DNA from: Saccharum officinarum
Taxonomy: Eukaryota; Streptophyta; Magnoliopsida; Poales; Poaceae
Length of the DNA stretch: 64,000 nucleotides
Direction: 5' to 3'
Assembly (NCBI GenBank): GCA_020631735.1
Contig: CM036201.1
Location: forward strand, 78,592,502 to 78,656,501
Below, piece after piece: positions 11,293-21,325 of this stretch. The notes under the pieces are model-generated. The model saw only the letters and a list, made by a program, of their open reading frames with translations. It ran no database searches and was not told the origin of the DNA. Both the position numbers and the translations under genes were made by a program. Numbering within the stretch: position 1 is the stretch's first letter; every line of letters begins with the position of its first letter.

Positions 11293-13196
11293 TCAATCAA
11301 ATTGCGTGCACCACTGCGTAAGCAACTCGTCTTCGGACTCTGAATCCTACACTACAACCTCCTTACCATTGCTGGCCTCGACTGCCTTAGCCTGAGTGGC
11401 CTGACGCCGGTAGTAAGCCGCCTCCGCCTCGTCCGCGGCCTAAGAGTACAACTCGGCCTCTTCTTCGGTCATGTCTATTGGCCCCCATGCGTCGAACAGC
11501 GGTGTCTTATGGCTATGGTACGCTGCCTGACCCTCCTCTAATTCAACATCCTCCTCGGGCATCGGTCCTAACTGCTCTGCAAGACGAAGTAGCTCGGCTA
11601 TCCTTCCCATGTCGTAGGCATCCTCGTCCTGAGGGTAGCCCAATTCTTCGGCTAGACGAATGAGCTCGCCTATCCTCCCGGTGTCGTCGTCTTCCTCCGG
11701 CTCGGCCTCCTCTTCAACCATAATCGGACGGCTTGCGGTGCCAGCAACTCCTGCGTCCCGCTTTAGTGTCCTATTCTCCATGTATCTAGCACGAGCCACA
11801 TCTGCTTGCCAGTTACCGGTGCATCCAATCTCTGCAAGTATAAAATGCAAACAATTAACACGATCTTTGCAATGACTTTATTGACAGTCAAACAAAGAAG
11901 ATTGAGTTTTCAAAAACGCAATGACTCACTCGCACATAATGAGTCAATAGTATCGTTCAAGCCTTGCATCTCCGCTCTCGCAGCCTCCTCTGCAGCCTTC
12001 CTTGCATCCTCTTCAGCCTTCCGTGCCTGGTACTCCTCTACATCCTTCTTCTTTTGCTCGTACCACTTCTTCCACGCAATACTCTCCGGATTACGAACAC
12101 GCAGGTCTTGGGCCCGTCGTAGCATTTTCTTCTTATGGTTCTTAACGAAATCAGTGACGTAGTTTGCAGGATATCCTCTCATCTTGCGAAGTGCTACCTT
12201 TGTCTTATACTCATCCTTGAACTTATACACATCATCATATGATTCCCATTTGCATTTCTGAGTGCTCTATTGTAACAAATAGATGAATACAAAGTTAGCG
12301 TACAAAAGCAAACAAAATAAAACATTAGCACTAAGTGTCAACAGTCCTAGCAAACCTCGTCATAATCGATCATGTGGCCACAGAAGTGCCCAATCCCAAG
12401 GCCTGAAGGGACAAGGCCGTAGCTAGCTTCAACACCACATTTGCACATCACAGGAGGTGCAATAGACCTCCTCCTCTTCTTCCAGTCTGACACCTCCTCA
12501 TTCTTCTCCGGCTTCGGCCAATGGCTCTTTGGACCATAGACCCATTCCTTGAAACGGCACTTGGGATAATCATGATCCTACAAAATCAAAACAGTAAAAC
12601 ACACATATATGACATGACATTCCAAGGTTCACTCAAACCTTACCTCATATCGTAGAGGACAAATGAACTCTTGTTAATTGCGTGGGTTTACCACGGCTTG
12701 CTCTCCGCAAAGGCAATTTGGAGGATCCTCGAGCCGGCGTGCCGATGCTACGGCCTTCTCTTCCTCCGTCATAGGAGGAGGGTTAGGAGGGGGCAGAACC
12801 CAGCGAGTAAACACCTCACGCTTGCAATGATCAATGTCGGGGTAGAAAAGGAGAATCCTTGGGTCAAACTTGTCCGGACCGTCGATCCATTGGAAGAAAA
12901 AGCACCGAAAGTACGGCTACAAAAAAGTTCGAATTATCTCATCGCGAATACAACATCAGAAACCAATAAGAAAAACAAAGGGCACAATTACTTACGCTAC
13001 AACTATAACATGTGTAGAAGCAATGAGCCGCAGTGTCTGGATGTCTCGACTAGCTCACGTGCGCCGGATGACCACAATCACAGTTAGGGAAAGGTTCCTC
13101 GGGAGGAACGGGCGCATCCTTGCAAGACACGTCGGGGTACATCTCTCTAGGACGACCCTTTTTCCTTCAAATCAACTCACGATACGAGTCCTCCAT
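11293..13196 (-). pseudogene. GRF-type zinc-finger protein of the MULE
   Basis: Five exons on the minus strand: 13196-12996, 12916-12644, 12577-12356, 12266-11930 and 11831-11293. They join in one frame of 524 codons. Features in order: a GRF finger (CDCGHPA...CFYTCYSCSPYFRCFFFQWIDGP); a second Cys cluster (CLCGEQ...); a Trp/Lys block; CKCGVEASYGLVPSG...FCGHMIDYDE; a Lys/Arg/Glu coiled-coil (KKMLRRAQDL...EEDARKAAEEAARAEM); and an acidic tail with repeated RIGELIRLAEELG/RIAELLRLAEQLG units. Premature stops: TGA 13169-13167, TAG 13052-13050, TAA 12676-12674, TAG 11442-11440, TAG 11349-11347. GRF fingers bind nucleic acid in other proteins; the role here is unknown. It reads inward from the right terminus, opposite to the transposase. 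Confidence 0.8.
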
Positions 13197-13461
13197 CTAA
13201 TAACACGAAATGATTTCTACAGAAAACACATATCACTTATATAATGTACAATATCAATACGATTAAAACTAATATAACTTTACTAACTACATTAACCAAA
13301 CATACTACAACGATGGACGCAGAGAAGGGGTGGCCGGAACAAGGTCCGATGATGGGCCGGTAGCCGACGGGGAGTGCCCTAGGCGGGACGGGCGCCGAGG
13401 GGAGGGGACGGGGACGGGCGCTGCGGGAAATGGAATGGATGAATGGCCAAAAACAAGAAGT

Positions 13462-13719
13462 GCCCAGGCTTTTAAATGGGCGGACTTGTACCCCGCCATG
13501 ATTCATGGCGGGTTAGGGGTACCCCGCCGTGATGCATGGCGGGGTACTCCTTTCCACGCTGGCCTACAGCGTGCCACGTGGGACCTGTACCTCGCCACCA
13601 TGCATGGCGGGGTTCAGTGCATTTGCCCCGCCATGCATGGTGGCGGGGCCAAACGGGTTAGATTTTAAAAAAATTTCAAATGCGGGTTAAATTTAAAATT
13701 TGTTTCAAATTTGGGCTAA
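13462..13719 (-). repeat. Right terminal inverted repeat of the MULE
   Basis: Inverted partner of the left terminus, with the same chain of CCCCGCC/GGCGGGG palindromes. Read on the minus strand it ends in 'catttaaaagcctg', a TATA-like word about 260 bp upstream of the start of the GRF-finger gene, so both termini look like inward-facing promoters. Confidence 0.85.
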
Positions 13720-14382
13720 CCAACAATGACGCCATCGTCTGCCATCATCATCCCGGCGCACGGACGATCGATGGAGAGCAAACGTATGTGTATGTACGGA
13801 GTACAGGACAGGAAGCCACGGTCGGAACGGGACGGAAAGTCGGAAAGGCCAAGTGGCGGGATCTCGAGCTCGACTGCTCGAGAGAGAGAGAGACAACACG
13901 AATGCCATCTGGGAATCTATCTATCCGCGCGACGGATGGTGATCGAGGAATTGAAAAGAAGAGGCAACTCGAATTGACCGGCCGGCCAGGGCCAGCCAGC
14001 CGGAGCCAACGATGAACTGCCTGATCTTCCCGCGACCTGATCTGCCTGTAGCGATCGATCATGCTGGACTAGTGGCCTGGCACTGGCAGCTTTTCCACTC
14101 TTAGTCAAGGCGCGGTCCCTGTCCGGCGCAGCAAAAAGTTATGCACGGTTGGTCAGACCTATTCAGCTAAATCAGCAGTCATCTATAGTGTTTTTCTTTT
14201 ACAATAAACCAGTAAATAGTATTTTCAGCCACAATAAACCAGCGAAACGAACAGGCTGCTGGACTCTGGAGCCCAGGACAGCAGCACGCGCCCTACTTGC
14301 ACGCGTATAAACCCTCGTGCGTAGTACCAGCTAGAGCTAGCACACCGTACGTCTCCCGTCGCTGTTGAAAAAGCGTGAATTA
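13720..14382. other. Intergenic with a degenerate repeat
   Basis: No coding signal. 14150-14270 contains 'gtttttcttttacaataaaccag...cagccacaataaaccagcg', related to the repeats near 2.6 and 55.7 kb. Short frames at 13680-14015 lack any domain. Confidence 0.5.
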
Positions 14383-14733
14383 GGTTGCGTTTAGATAATG
14401 AAAAGTTTTTTAAAAGAAAATATCACATCGGATGTTCCGTATAATATAAAAAAGGGTTTTCGGATACTAATAAAAAAACTAATTACATAGCTTGTCTGAA
14501 AACTACGAGATGAATTTATTAAACCTAATTAATCCGTCATTAGCACATTTGTTACTGTAGTATTAGTGTCCAATCACGGACTAATTAGACTTAAAACGTT
14601 TGTCTCGCAATTTACACGCAAACTATACAATTAGTTTTTTTATTTTATCTATATTTAATACTTCATGCATGTACTGTAAGATTCGTTGATGTAGATTTTC
14701 ATGAAAATTCTGTAGATCCAAACCAGGCCTCGT
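14383..14733. mobile_element. MITE, copy 2
   Basis: Begins 'gcgtttagataat' and ends 'gatccaaaccaggcc'. Inside are 'cacggactaattagacttaaaacg', 'gtctcgcaatttaca' and 'caattagttttttt', the same core as the other copies. Non-coding. Confidence 0.65.
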
Positions 14734-14837
14734 GGAAAATGGATCACGGACGCTGCGTATCTGCAGCTAGAGTCCTGTCGCAGTAGCAGCATGGAATAGT
14801 GGAATGTGGTGCCTTTTTCCATGATCGAATCCTTAAT

Positions 14838-15181
14838 TTGGGGTGTTTAGTTTTTTTCCTAAAATTTTTCATCCATTCCCATCGGAGGTTTAGACATATG
14901 CATGGAGTATTAAATGTAGATGAAAAATAACTAATTACACAGATTGCGATAAATCTACGAGACGAAATTTTTAAGCCTAATTAATCAATGATTTGACAAT
15001 GATGTGTTACAGTAACCATGTGCTAATGACGGATTAATTAGGCTTAATAAATTCACCTCGCGGTTTCCAGATAAATTATGTAATTAATTTTTATTATTAT
15101 TATTATCTAAACATCTCTTCTGACATCCCATGAAATATCTAATGTGACACCCAAAAGTTTTTCACGCCAGAAACTAAACAG
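14838..15181. mobile_element. MITE, copy 3, with inverted ends
   Basis: Left end 'ggggtgtttagttttt' and right end 'gaaactaaacag' are inverted relatives. The interior folds on itself: 'taagcctaattaatc' near 14970 and 'gattaattaggcttaa' near 15030 are reverse complements. The core matches the other MITE copies in the window. Confidence 0.7.
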
Positions 15182-15324
15182 CCACTTCCGCGCATAGAGA
15201 TCCCTGATGAGATATCCGCGTGCGAAGACATCCAATGTGACACCCAAAAGTTTTTCACGCCGGAAACTAAACAGCCACTTCCGCGCATAGAGATCCCGGT
15301 TGAGATATCCGCGTGCGTAGACTT
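15139..15324. repeat. 93-bp tandem duplication of a MITE end
   Basis: Two head-to-tail copies (15139-15231 and 15232-15324) both contain 'aatgtgacacccaaaag', 'gaaactaaacagccac' and 'gagatatccgcgtgcg', with only a few substitutions. The first copy starts inside the right end of MITE copy 3, so the duplication includes MITE and flanking DNA. Confidence 0.85.
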
Positions 15325-15767
15325 CGGCCGGCCGGATCAACAAGGAAAAGTCTGCCGGCGCGCGGTGGCGTGGTTGAGTTCGTCACGGTTCGCATTCGGA
15401 TCATATAAGTACTGTATCCATTGCATGCATGTCTGAAGACGATCGATGCTACCTATACAGAGTACCTGTTCTGATCAAATCATTCAGATCTGAGAGTATT
15501 TTGTCCGTTGCTCCAACTAGCGGGCCGGAGTTTGTTAGGCCATGACGTGACTCCTGACGACGATGCCTTAATTAATCAACTGGTGATACGAATCACATCT
15601 CTACGGAGATCAAATGTGGTTTAATTAAGAAGCAAGTCAATTCACGCGCAAAAATAACCCACCAACTAGGTAACTTGCGCGGCGGATGTGGACAAATGAA
15701 GCAAACCGAAAGAGACAGCTTCATTAAGGTACGGTCCAGATCGATGCCCAGCGTATATACAAGGCAA

Positions 15768-15990
15768 TGTTTAGCTGCACCTGTAATTTTTTTGAAGCAC
15801 AGTAACACTTTCGTTTGTATTTGGTAATTAGTGTCTAATCATGGGCTAATTAGATTCAAAAGATTTGTCTCGTGATTTACAATCAAACTGTATAATTAGT
15901 TATTTTTATCTATATTTAATGCTCCATGCATATGTCCAAAGATTTGATGTGACGAAAAATCTTGTAAAATTTTTAAAAGTTCAGTCAAGG
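15768..15990. mobile_element. MITE, copy 4 (partial)
   Basis: Carries 'gtgtctaatcatgggctaattagattcaaaag', 'gtctcgtgatttaca', 'tataattagttatttttatctatatttaatgctccatgcat' style core, then 'gatttgatgtgacg'. The right terminus is not clear. Confidence 0.6.
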
Positions 15991-17879
15991 TTGATTGCTA
16001 ATAATACGGATGAGCTGCTCGAATATCATTTCATGATCTGTCAAAATCTCACAGGGCTACAGAGTCTCGTTCAATAACAACACATCTCTCTCTCTCTCTA
16101 AAAGAGAGAGTTTTCACATATTTTCCGATACGTACATATACACGCGGCGCGTGCCTTAATGAGAAAGGAAGCATTGGAGCGAGGAAGAAAACCTACGGCC
16201 CTGCTCAAGTGCGCCGCGCGTCAGTGCACGATTTTCTTCGAAATATCACTGGGTCAGGGTTAGCAATATGAGAACCAACCAAGCTGTAGCTTGGCGACCA
16301 CGGACACGGAGGTAGTAGAGAGCACGGAGCCACAAATCAGTACTACTCCGTACGCGCACACGCATGAGCCACGCCTTTACGCCAACGAGGCTGACCCCGG
16401 GCCTGCACTTGCACGCACACATCTTCCTCCTGTCCATCTGAAGCAACGCGCACGCGCGACAGATTCCGTTTCCATCGCTCGGTCTCCTCGGCATCCGTGG
16501 TCCGTCGTGCCGGCGGTCCGATCCTGCTTCGTTTCGCTGTTAGTTTTGCTGGCACATCGTTTCCTGCAGCGCGGCAGCACGCACTGTTCAAATACAAACG
16601 AAAATGTCTCCACCTCTGACCACATTTTTGTCAACTGCCGACTACTGGATCGGCGAACGATCGAGCGGATAGCAATTGCTACTGTCTTAGCATGGGTTGA
16701 TGTCTCCCTCCTTTCCATGCGCAGCTGGATGTCAGCTGAGAAAACTCGGGAGGACATTGGTCATTGATGATCAGCACAAACCTAACTAAAAATAACTAAT
16801 CCGTCCCTGTCACTGTCATGAACGGTGAACATGTAGATAATTGTATCTGTAAGCCACGCCGCATGCAGCCTGACCTTCTAGAAGCCTGGCCTTCTAGCTG
16901 GTCATCCATGTCGAGCAGGAGGGAATCCTGACCCTTTTTGCACCGATTTCCGGAAAGAGGGGATGCCTCTTCTTCAACCGATGGACTCGAGTGGGGGCAG
17001 TTGAGCCGGCCGGCTGGCCGAGTCTGATGTGGGCATGTGCCTGGGCTGGACCGTCAGAGAACGAGCATAATGGGTGACGTGTGTCACTTGTCTACCTAGC
17101 TAGTGGGTGCGTGATGGATATGTTGGACTGACCGGGGAGGAAACCTGATCGAGCTTTAACTACTTTCGTGGTTGCATTGCATTTGGCCGCGAGAGGGACT
17201 GAGGATCGGTAAAAACGGATGTCAAGCCCATGCCCATGCTCTACTACACTACTGTATGTAAAGGGTGAAAGCTCTGTCACGACTCAGACGACGGGATGGA
17301 GAGATATTTGCGTGGATTCTTAAAAGAGGACCGGACCGGACGATGGCCATGCCGAACTGAACTGAACATCCTTAGCCCATGGGCATTGGGCAGACAAGAA
17401 CACCGGTGAGCGAGGGGAAAAAAACCCAAGCCCATTATCTCACTGCCGAGATCTAGACTAGACGGCCCACCGTTTTTTCGGCGACCAAGAAAGTGGGTTT
17501 TCTTCTCGTCGTGCTTCATTCACTGCTAGGATTCAGATCGCTCAATTCTGTGAGGCTGGACTCTCTAGAGGCAGGCATTCCGTCATCTCGGGGAAGGCAG
17601 CAGCTGGCGAATTTTGATCCAGGAGCCCAAGTTTTTCTCTTGTTTGTGTTTCTTTCTACCACCGGTGCATTGCATACCAATGGGCAGTTGGACTTGGAAG
17701 TTGGAACCTGCCTCTGCCTGCCATGTGTGCTGGTTGGTGGCGGCGACTGGCGAGCCGTAGCTCGCGTTCGCCTAAAGAGACGCTGGGGCCTGGAGAAGTG
17801 GAGAACACGAATCTCCCACTCCCGCCAGCCGCTGTTGATCAATGATGCATCTGACCATGCCGCCTGTTCGCGAAAAGTA
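15991..17879. other. Intergenic, no gene recognised
   Basis: Frames of up to 158 codons occur (for example 16291-16767), but translations on both strands lack domains and overlapping frames compete equally. A short (ct)n/(ag)n palindrome lies at 16086-16109. The 17489-17897 zone is GC-richer, without splice or domain support. Confidence 0.5.
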
Positions 17880-18050
17880 GGTGAAAAGTTACTGTAGCAT
17901 CTTTCGTTGTTATTTGGTAAAATTTGTCCAATTATAGACTAACTACGCTTTAAAGATTCATCCCGATATTTACAGACAAACTATGCAATTAGTTATCTTT
18001 TTTACCTACATTTAATGCTCCATGCATGCGTCGAAAGATTTGATGTGATG
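17880..18050. mobile_element. MITE, copy 5 (partial), next to the tRNA gene
   Basis: Contains 'caattatagactaactacgctttaaagattcatc', 'caattagttatctttt' and 'atgctccatgcatgcg...gatttgatgtgatg', a diverged version of the shared core. It ends about 150 bp from the tRNA gene. Confidence 0.55.
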
Positions 18051-18196
18051 GGTGGAAGAGAAAATATTTTGGGTTGGGATGGGAAGTGAACAAGGCCGCA
18101 GTGTACTGTAGGCTGCCAAGAACTGCAAAAAGGTAGCATAAAAAGGTAGCATTTCCTCCCTGTGGGCGAAGCTGCAAAAGCAAAAAATAGAAACAA

Positions 18197-18276
18197 TGGA
18201 GGTGCGGGGGAATCGGAATCGAACCCCGTGCCTCTCGCATGCGAAGCGAGCGCTCTACCATATGAGCTACACCCCC
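18197..18276 (-). tRNA. tRNA-Ala (CGC) with a 7-nt T-arm insertion
   Basis: On the minus strand, the acceptor GGGGGTG pairs with CACCTCC (one G-U) followed by discriminator A. The D arm is GCTC...GAGC. The anticodon stem CTCGC/GCGAG holds the loop TTCGCAT, giving anticodon CGC (Ala). The T stem CGGGG/CCCCG encloses 14 nt instead of 7, because a 'GATTCC' word is duplicated, so the gene is 80 nt rather than 73. The internal B-box GGTTCGATTCC and an A-box-like TAGCTCATATGG are intact. A T6 pol III terminator follows at 18187-18182. It could be transcribed, but the enlarged T loop should disturb folding, so it may be a pseudogene. Confidence 0.85.
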
Positions 18277-18299
18277 ATGCGCGTTGAATGTGTATATAT

Positions 18300-18769
18300 T
18301 TATCAATATCAATGAGAACTTAAAATCTGTACTTTATAACTTTCTCATTTGAAATCATTTGAGGTCCCAAAAGCATGGCTCAAAATTCTCACAATTTGAA
18401 ATTAGAATTTGTCAAACGACCTCGAATGATGAAACGAACAAACCAAAGTTATAGATGTCAATTAGAACAACAAATTTGTAGTTGATGACTTTTCATCTAA
18501 AAACATTTAGGGTCCTAATTATTTATTTTAAAATCCTAAAAGGTGAATACTAAAGGAATGGATAAGTGATGGGGGTGGGGTGGTTAGAGAGTTACGCACG
18601 GGTACACTGGTTTCAGGTTTGTTGTGTGTAATTTCGCCTGAAAAATCTTTTGACTTATGAAGTGCTAGTGTGCGGCTGGATGGTGGAGACTTCTCGGGAT
18701 TAAATTATTTTTTTGTTTTTTTGGCTTTTCTTGTTTCTGAAAACCACCATCTCCAACGGCTCGTGCTGC
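18300..18769. other. AT-rich intergenic, possibly inside a decayed CACTA element
   Basis: No coding signal. Because a CACTA terminus lies at 18864, part of this stretch may be subterminal sequence of that element, but its other end was not found. Confidence 0.35.
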
Positions 18770-18864
18770 CAGCCGTCTATCACCATCGACATTTCACCGC
18801 GAGTGAAAAAAACCAGCGGTGGTGAGGGTTATGAACCGACTGTGATGGCCTATTTGTAGTAGTG
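18770..18864. mobile_element. Lone CACTA terminus
   Basis: Read on the minus strand the segment begins CACTACTACAAATAGGCC and continues with 'gtcggttcataaccctcacc' type subterminal sequence, which is how CACTA termini look. No matching inverted end was found within the AT-rich DNA to the left, so this is a solo or decayed end. Confidence 0.5.
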
Positions 18865-20008
18865 TTGGATTGTGTATAGGTGTCAAATCGCATCCTAGGT
18901 TGCATTATCAAGCCTAAAATATAAAGGCCACCCTATGTCCCTATGCAACAAAGTACCACGTGTCCACATTACTAACTTCATTCTTAATAGCTGTATATTA
19001 GACTTTTAGTAAATTTCAGGACCTGTATGATTACTTAGTATCTATACTACCTACGTTCTAAAAAAATGCAATTCTGGATTTGGATTGAGTTAAACTTTCT
19101 TAAATTTAATTAAACTCTAGAAAATATTGTTAACATTTGTGATTTCAAATAGTGTAAAATATATTTAACTCCAAATAGTGTAAAATATATTTCATGGTAA
19201 ATCTAGTTATAATTGTCGGTATCATAAATACAGTGTAAAATATATTATTTAAATCAAAATAATTGGCCAGTCTACAATTAGCGATGTGGACTAGCATTCC
19301 ACCTCTGTTCAGTGTCCCAGAGTAAAATTTCTCTATTTTTGTATGTTTGGTCAAATTGAGATAGATTGATTTGGTAGAACGATGGAATTACACCCTTTGC
19401 GGATGAAGCCATGGAGGGAGTATGCGCCAAAAACTAGATGATTGATGTAGAGAAGATGATGAACAAGACATTTTGTTTCTAGATAGCCAAAATGTCTTAG
19501 GTCAGTTTCATGTCCCAATTTCCAAGACTTTTGTGTATTGCAAATAATATAAAAGTTTTGTCTCCATAAAACTCACTTCATCCTATTTAAAATGGAGGGA
19601 GTATTTGAGTTCTTTTTTTTCTACCGTGTCAAGAACAAAATTAAAAAAGTGGATTTACAAAGGAGATGCTCCAAAGGTTAATTACTTGCAAACAATATAA
19701 AAGTTTTGTCTCTATAAAACTCATTACATCCAATGAAATTTTCATTATCTCTCTTTATTTATACTATACCATATCAGTTTATTTATATATCTATGAAATC
19801 TCCACCGAGATTGACTTCTAATTTAAAACGAAGGGAGTATCTGATTTCTTTTTTCTACCATATCAAGAACAATATTAAAAAGGGGTTTACAAAGGAGATG
19901 CTCTGTATACTTTCGTTTTTCTCTGCCACACGGTGGTACGCCGAGATGAGAAAAAAGAAAAAGAGTTGTTTCGTCAAACCAGAGACGAGGGAAATTGTTT
20001 TTGTCAAA
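18865..20008. other. AT-rich intergenic
   Basis: No gene. Several 'aaaactcactacatccaat/atggagggagta' words of the kind found at ends of Stowaway-like MITEs occur (19555-19605, 19700-19735, 19820-19845). These stay unassigned. Confidence 0.45.
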
Positions 20009-21325
20009 GAGTAAAGTGCACTAGCGGTCCCTAAACTTACGCGATTGTGTCATTCCGGTCCCTAAACTCGCAAATCGACCATTTAGGTCCTCAAACTTGT
20101 TCATCTGTGTCATCTCGGTCCCTAAACTTATTCGGCTGTGTCATCCCGGTCCCTAAACTTGCAAATCGACCATTTAGGTCCTCAAACTTGTTCAGTTGTG
20201 TCATCCCGGTCCCTAAACTTGATTTTAGATCTCATCTGGGTCCAAACTAAGCGATTTAAAAACTTGATATCAAACAATAATTCATAACTTTTTCATATGA
20301 ACTCAAATGAGGACAAACTTTATATCAAAATTGTAGCCCTAGACGCGATCTACAACTTTGTAGTTGAAAAGTTTTTGAATTAAAACTGTTTAGAGTCCCA
20401 AAATATTGTTGTATGTTTATAGATTTTGAAATTTCAAATTTTAAATTATCAAACAATCTTGGATATTGATATGGTCTATATGAAAGTTATAGTTCTTGAT
20501 ATTATCTACAACTTTGTAGTTGAAAAGTTTTTTATTTGAAGTCGTTTATTATCCCAAAATTTAATTTTAAATTTTAAAAAATTAAAAAAATTAAAAATTA
20601 AAAAATTTAAAATTAAATTTTGAGATAATAAACGACTTTAAATAAAAAAACTTTTCAACTACAAAGTTGTAGATAATATTAAGAACTATAACTTTCATAT
20701 AGACCATTTCAATATCCAAGATTATTTGATAATTTTGAATTTTAAATTTCAAAATCTGTAAACTTACAATTAAATTTTGAAATAATAAACGACTTCAAAT
20801 AAAAAACTTTTCAACTACAAAGTTGTAGATAATATCGAGAACTATAACTTTCATATAGACCATATCAATATCCAAGATTGTTTGATAATTTGAAATTTGA
20901 AATTTCAAAATCTATAAACATACAACAATATTTTGGGACTCTAAACAGTTTTAATTCAAAAACTTTTCAACTACAAAGTTGTAGATCGCGTCGAGGGCTA
21001 CAATTTTGATATAAAGTTTGTCCTCATTTGAGTTCATATGAAAAAGTTATGAATTATTGTTTGATATCAAGTTTTAAAATCGCTCGGCTGAGACCCAGAT
21101 GAGATCTAAAATCAAGTTTAGGGACCGGGATGACACAACTGAACAAGTTTGAGGACCTAAACGGTCAATTTGCAAGTTTAGGCACCGGGATGACACAGCC
21201 GAATAAGTTTAGGGACTGAGATGACACAGATGAACAAGTTTGAGGACCTAAATGGTCGATTTACGAGTTTAGAGACCAGAATGACACAACCGCGTAAGTT
21301 TAGGAACCGCTAGTGCACTTTACTC
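20009..21325. mobile_element. 1.3-kb foldback element of MULE type
   Basis: The whole 1317 bp is one inverted repeat with arms of about 650 bp. It opens 'gagtaaagtgcactagcggt', closes with its complement 'accgctagtgcactttactc', and its centre is an A/T run near 20575-20630. Each arm has about five subterminal units around 'tgtcatcccggtccctaaactt'. It is flanked by tttgtcaaa (20000-20008) and ttggtcaaa (21326-21334), a 9-bp duplication with one mismatch, as MULEs make. It has no coding capacity, so it would need a transposase in trans. Transcribed, it would form a long hairpin RNA. Confidence 0.85.

Larger units (their letters stand above)
3853..13719 (+). mobile_element. Mutator-like element (MULE) with three genes
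   Basis: About 9.87 kb bounded by long terminal inverted repeats. It carries, in order, a MURA transposase (plus), a plant-mobile-domain protein (plus) and a GRF-zinc-finger protein (minus, reading inward from the right end). The outermost shared bases are 'ttagcccaaatttg'. The expected 9-bp target duplication is not visible (left flank T-rich, right flank ccaacaatg), so the ends may have decayed or be placed a few bases off. All three genes have in-frame stops, so this copy is not autonomous as read. MURA with SWIM and zinc-knuckle motifs places it among MULEs. Confidence 0.88.

Noticed and set aside
3844..13728. 9-bp target duplication of the large MULE
   Set aside because: Flanks were compared at several offsets; 'caacgaaat' and 'caacaatga' are only loosely alike, so no duplication is claimed.
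16291..16767. 158-codon frame
   Set aside because: Opposite-strand frames of similar length overlap it, there is no domain, and no splice or promoter context.
17245..17262. 'cactactg' as a left end for the CACTA terminus at 18864
   Set aside because: Only the first seven bases agree and no subterminal similarity or 3-bp duplication follows.
17493..17897. 134-codon frame next to a MITE
   Set aside because: No domain, competing minus-strand frame of 108 codons, ends inside MITE sequence.
20047..20250. 67-codon frame rich in SFRSLN/VIPVPKL repeats
   Set aside because: It is the translation of subterminal repeats in the foldback element.
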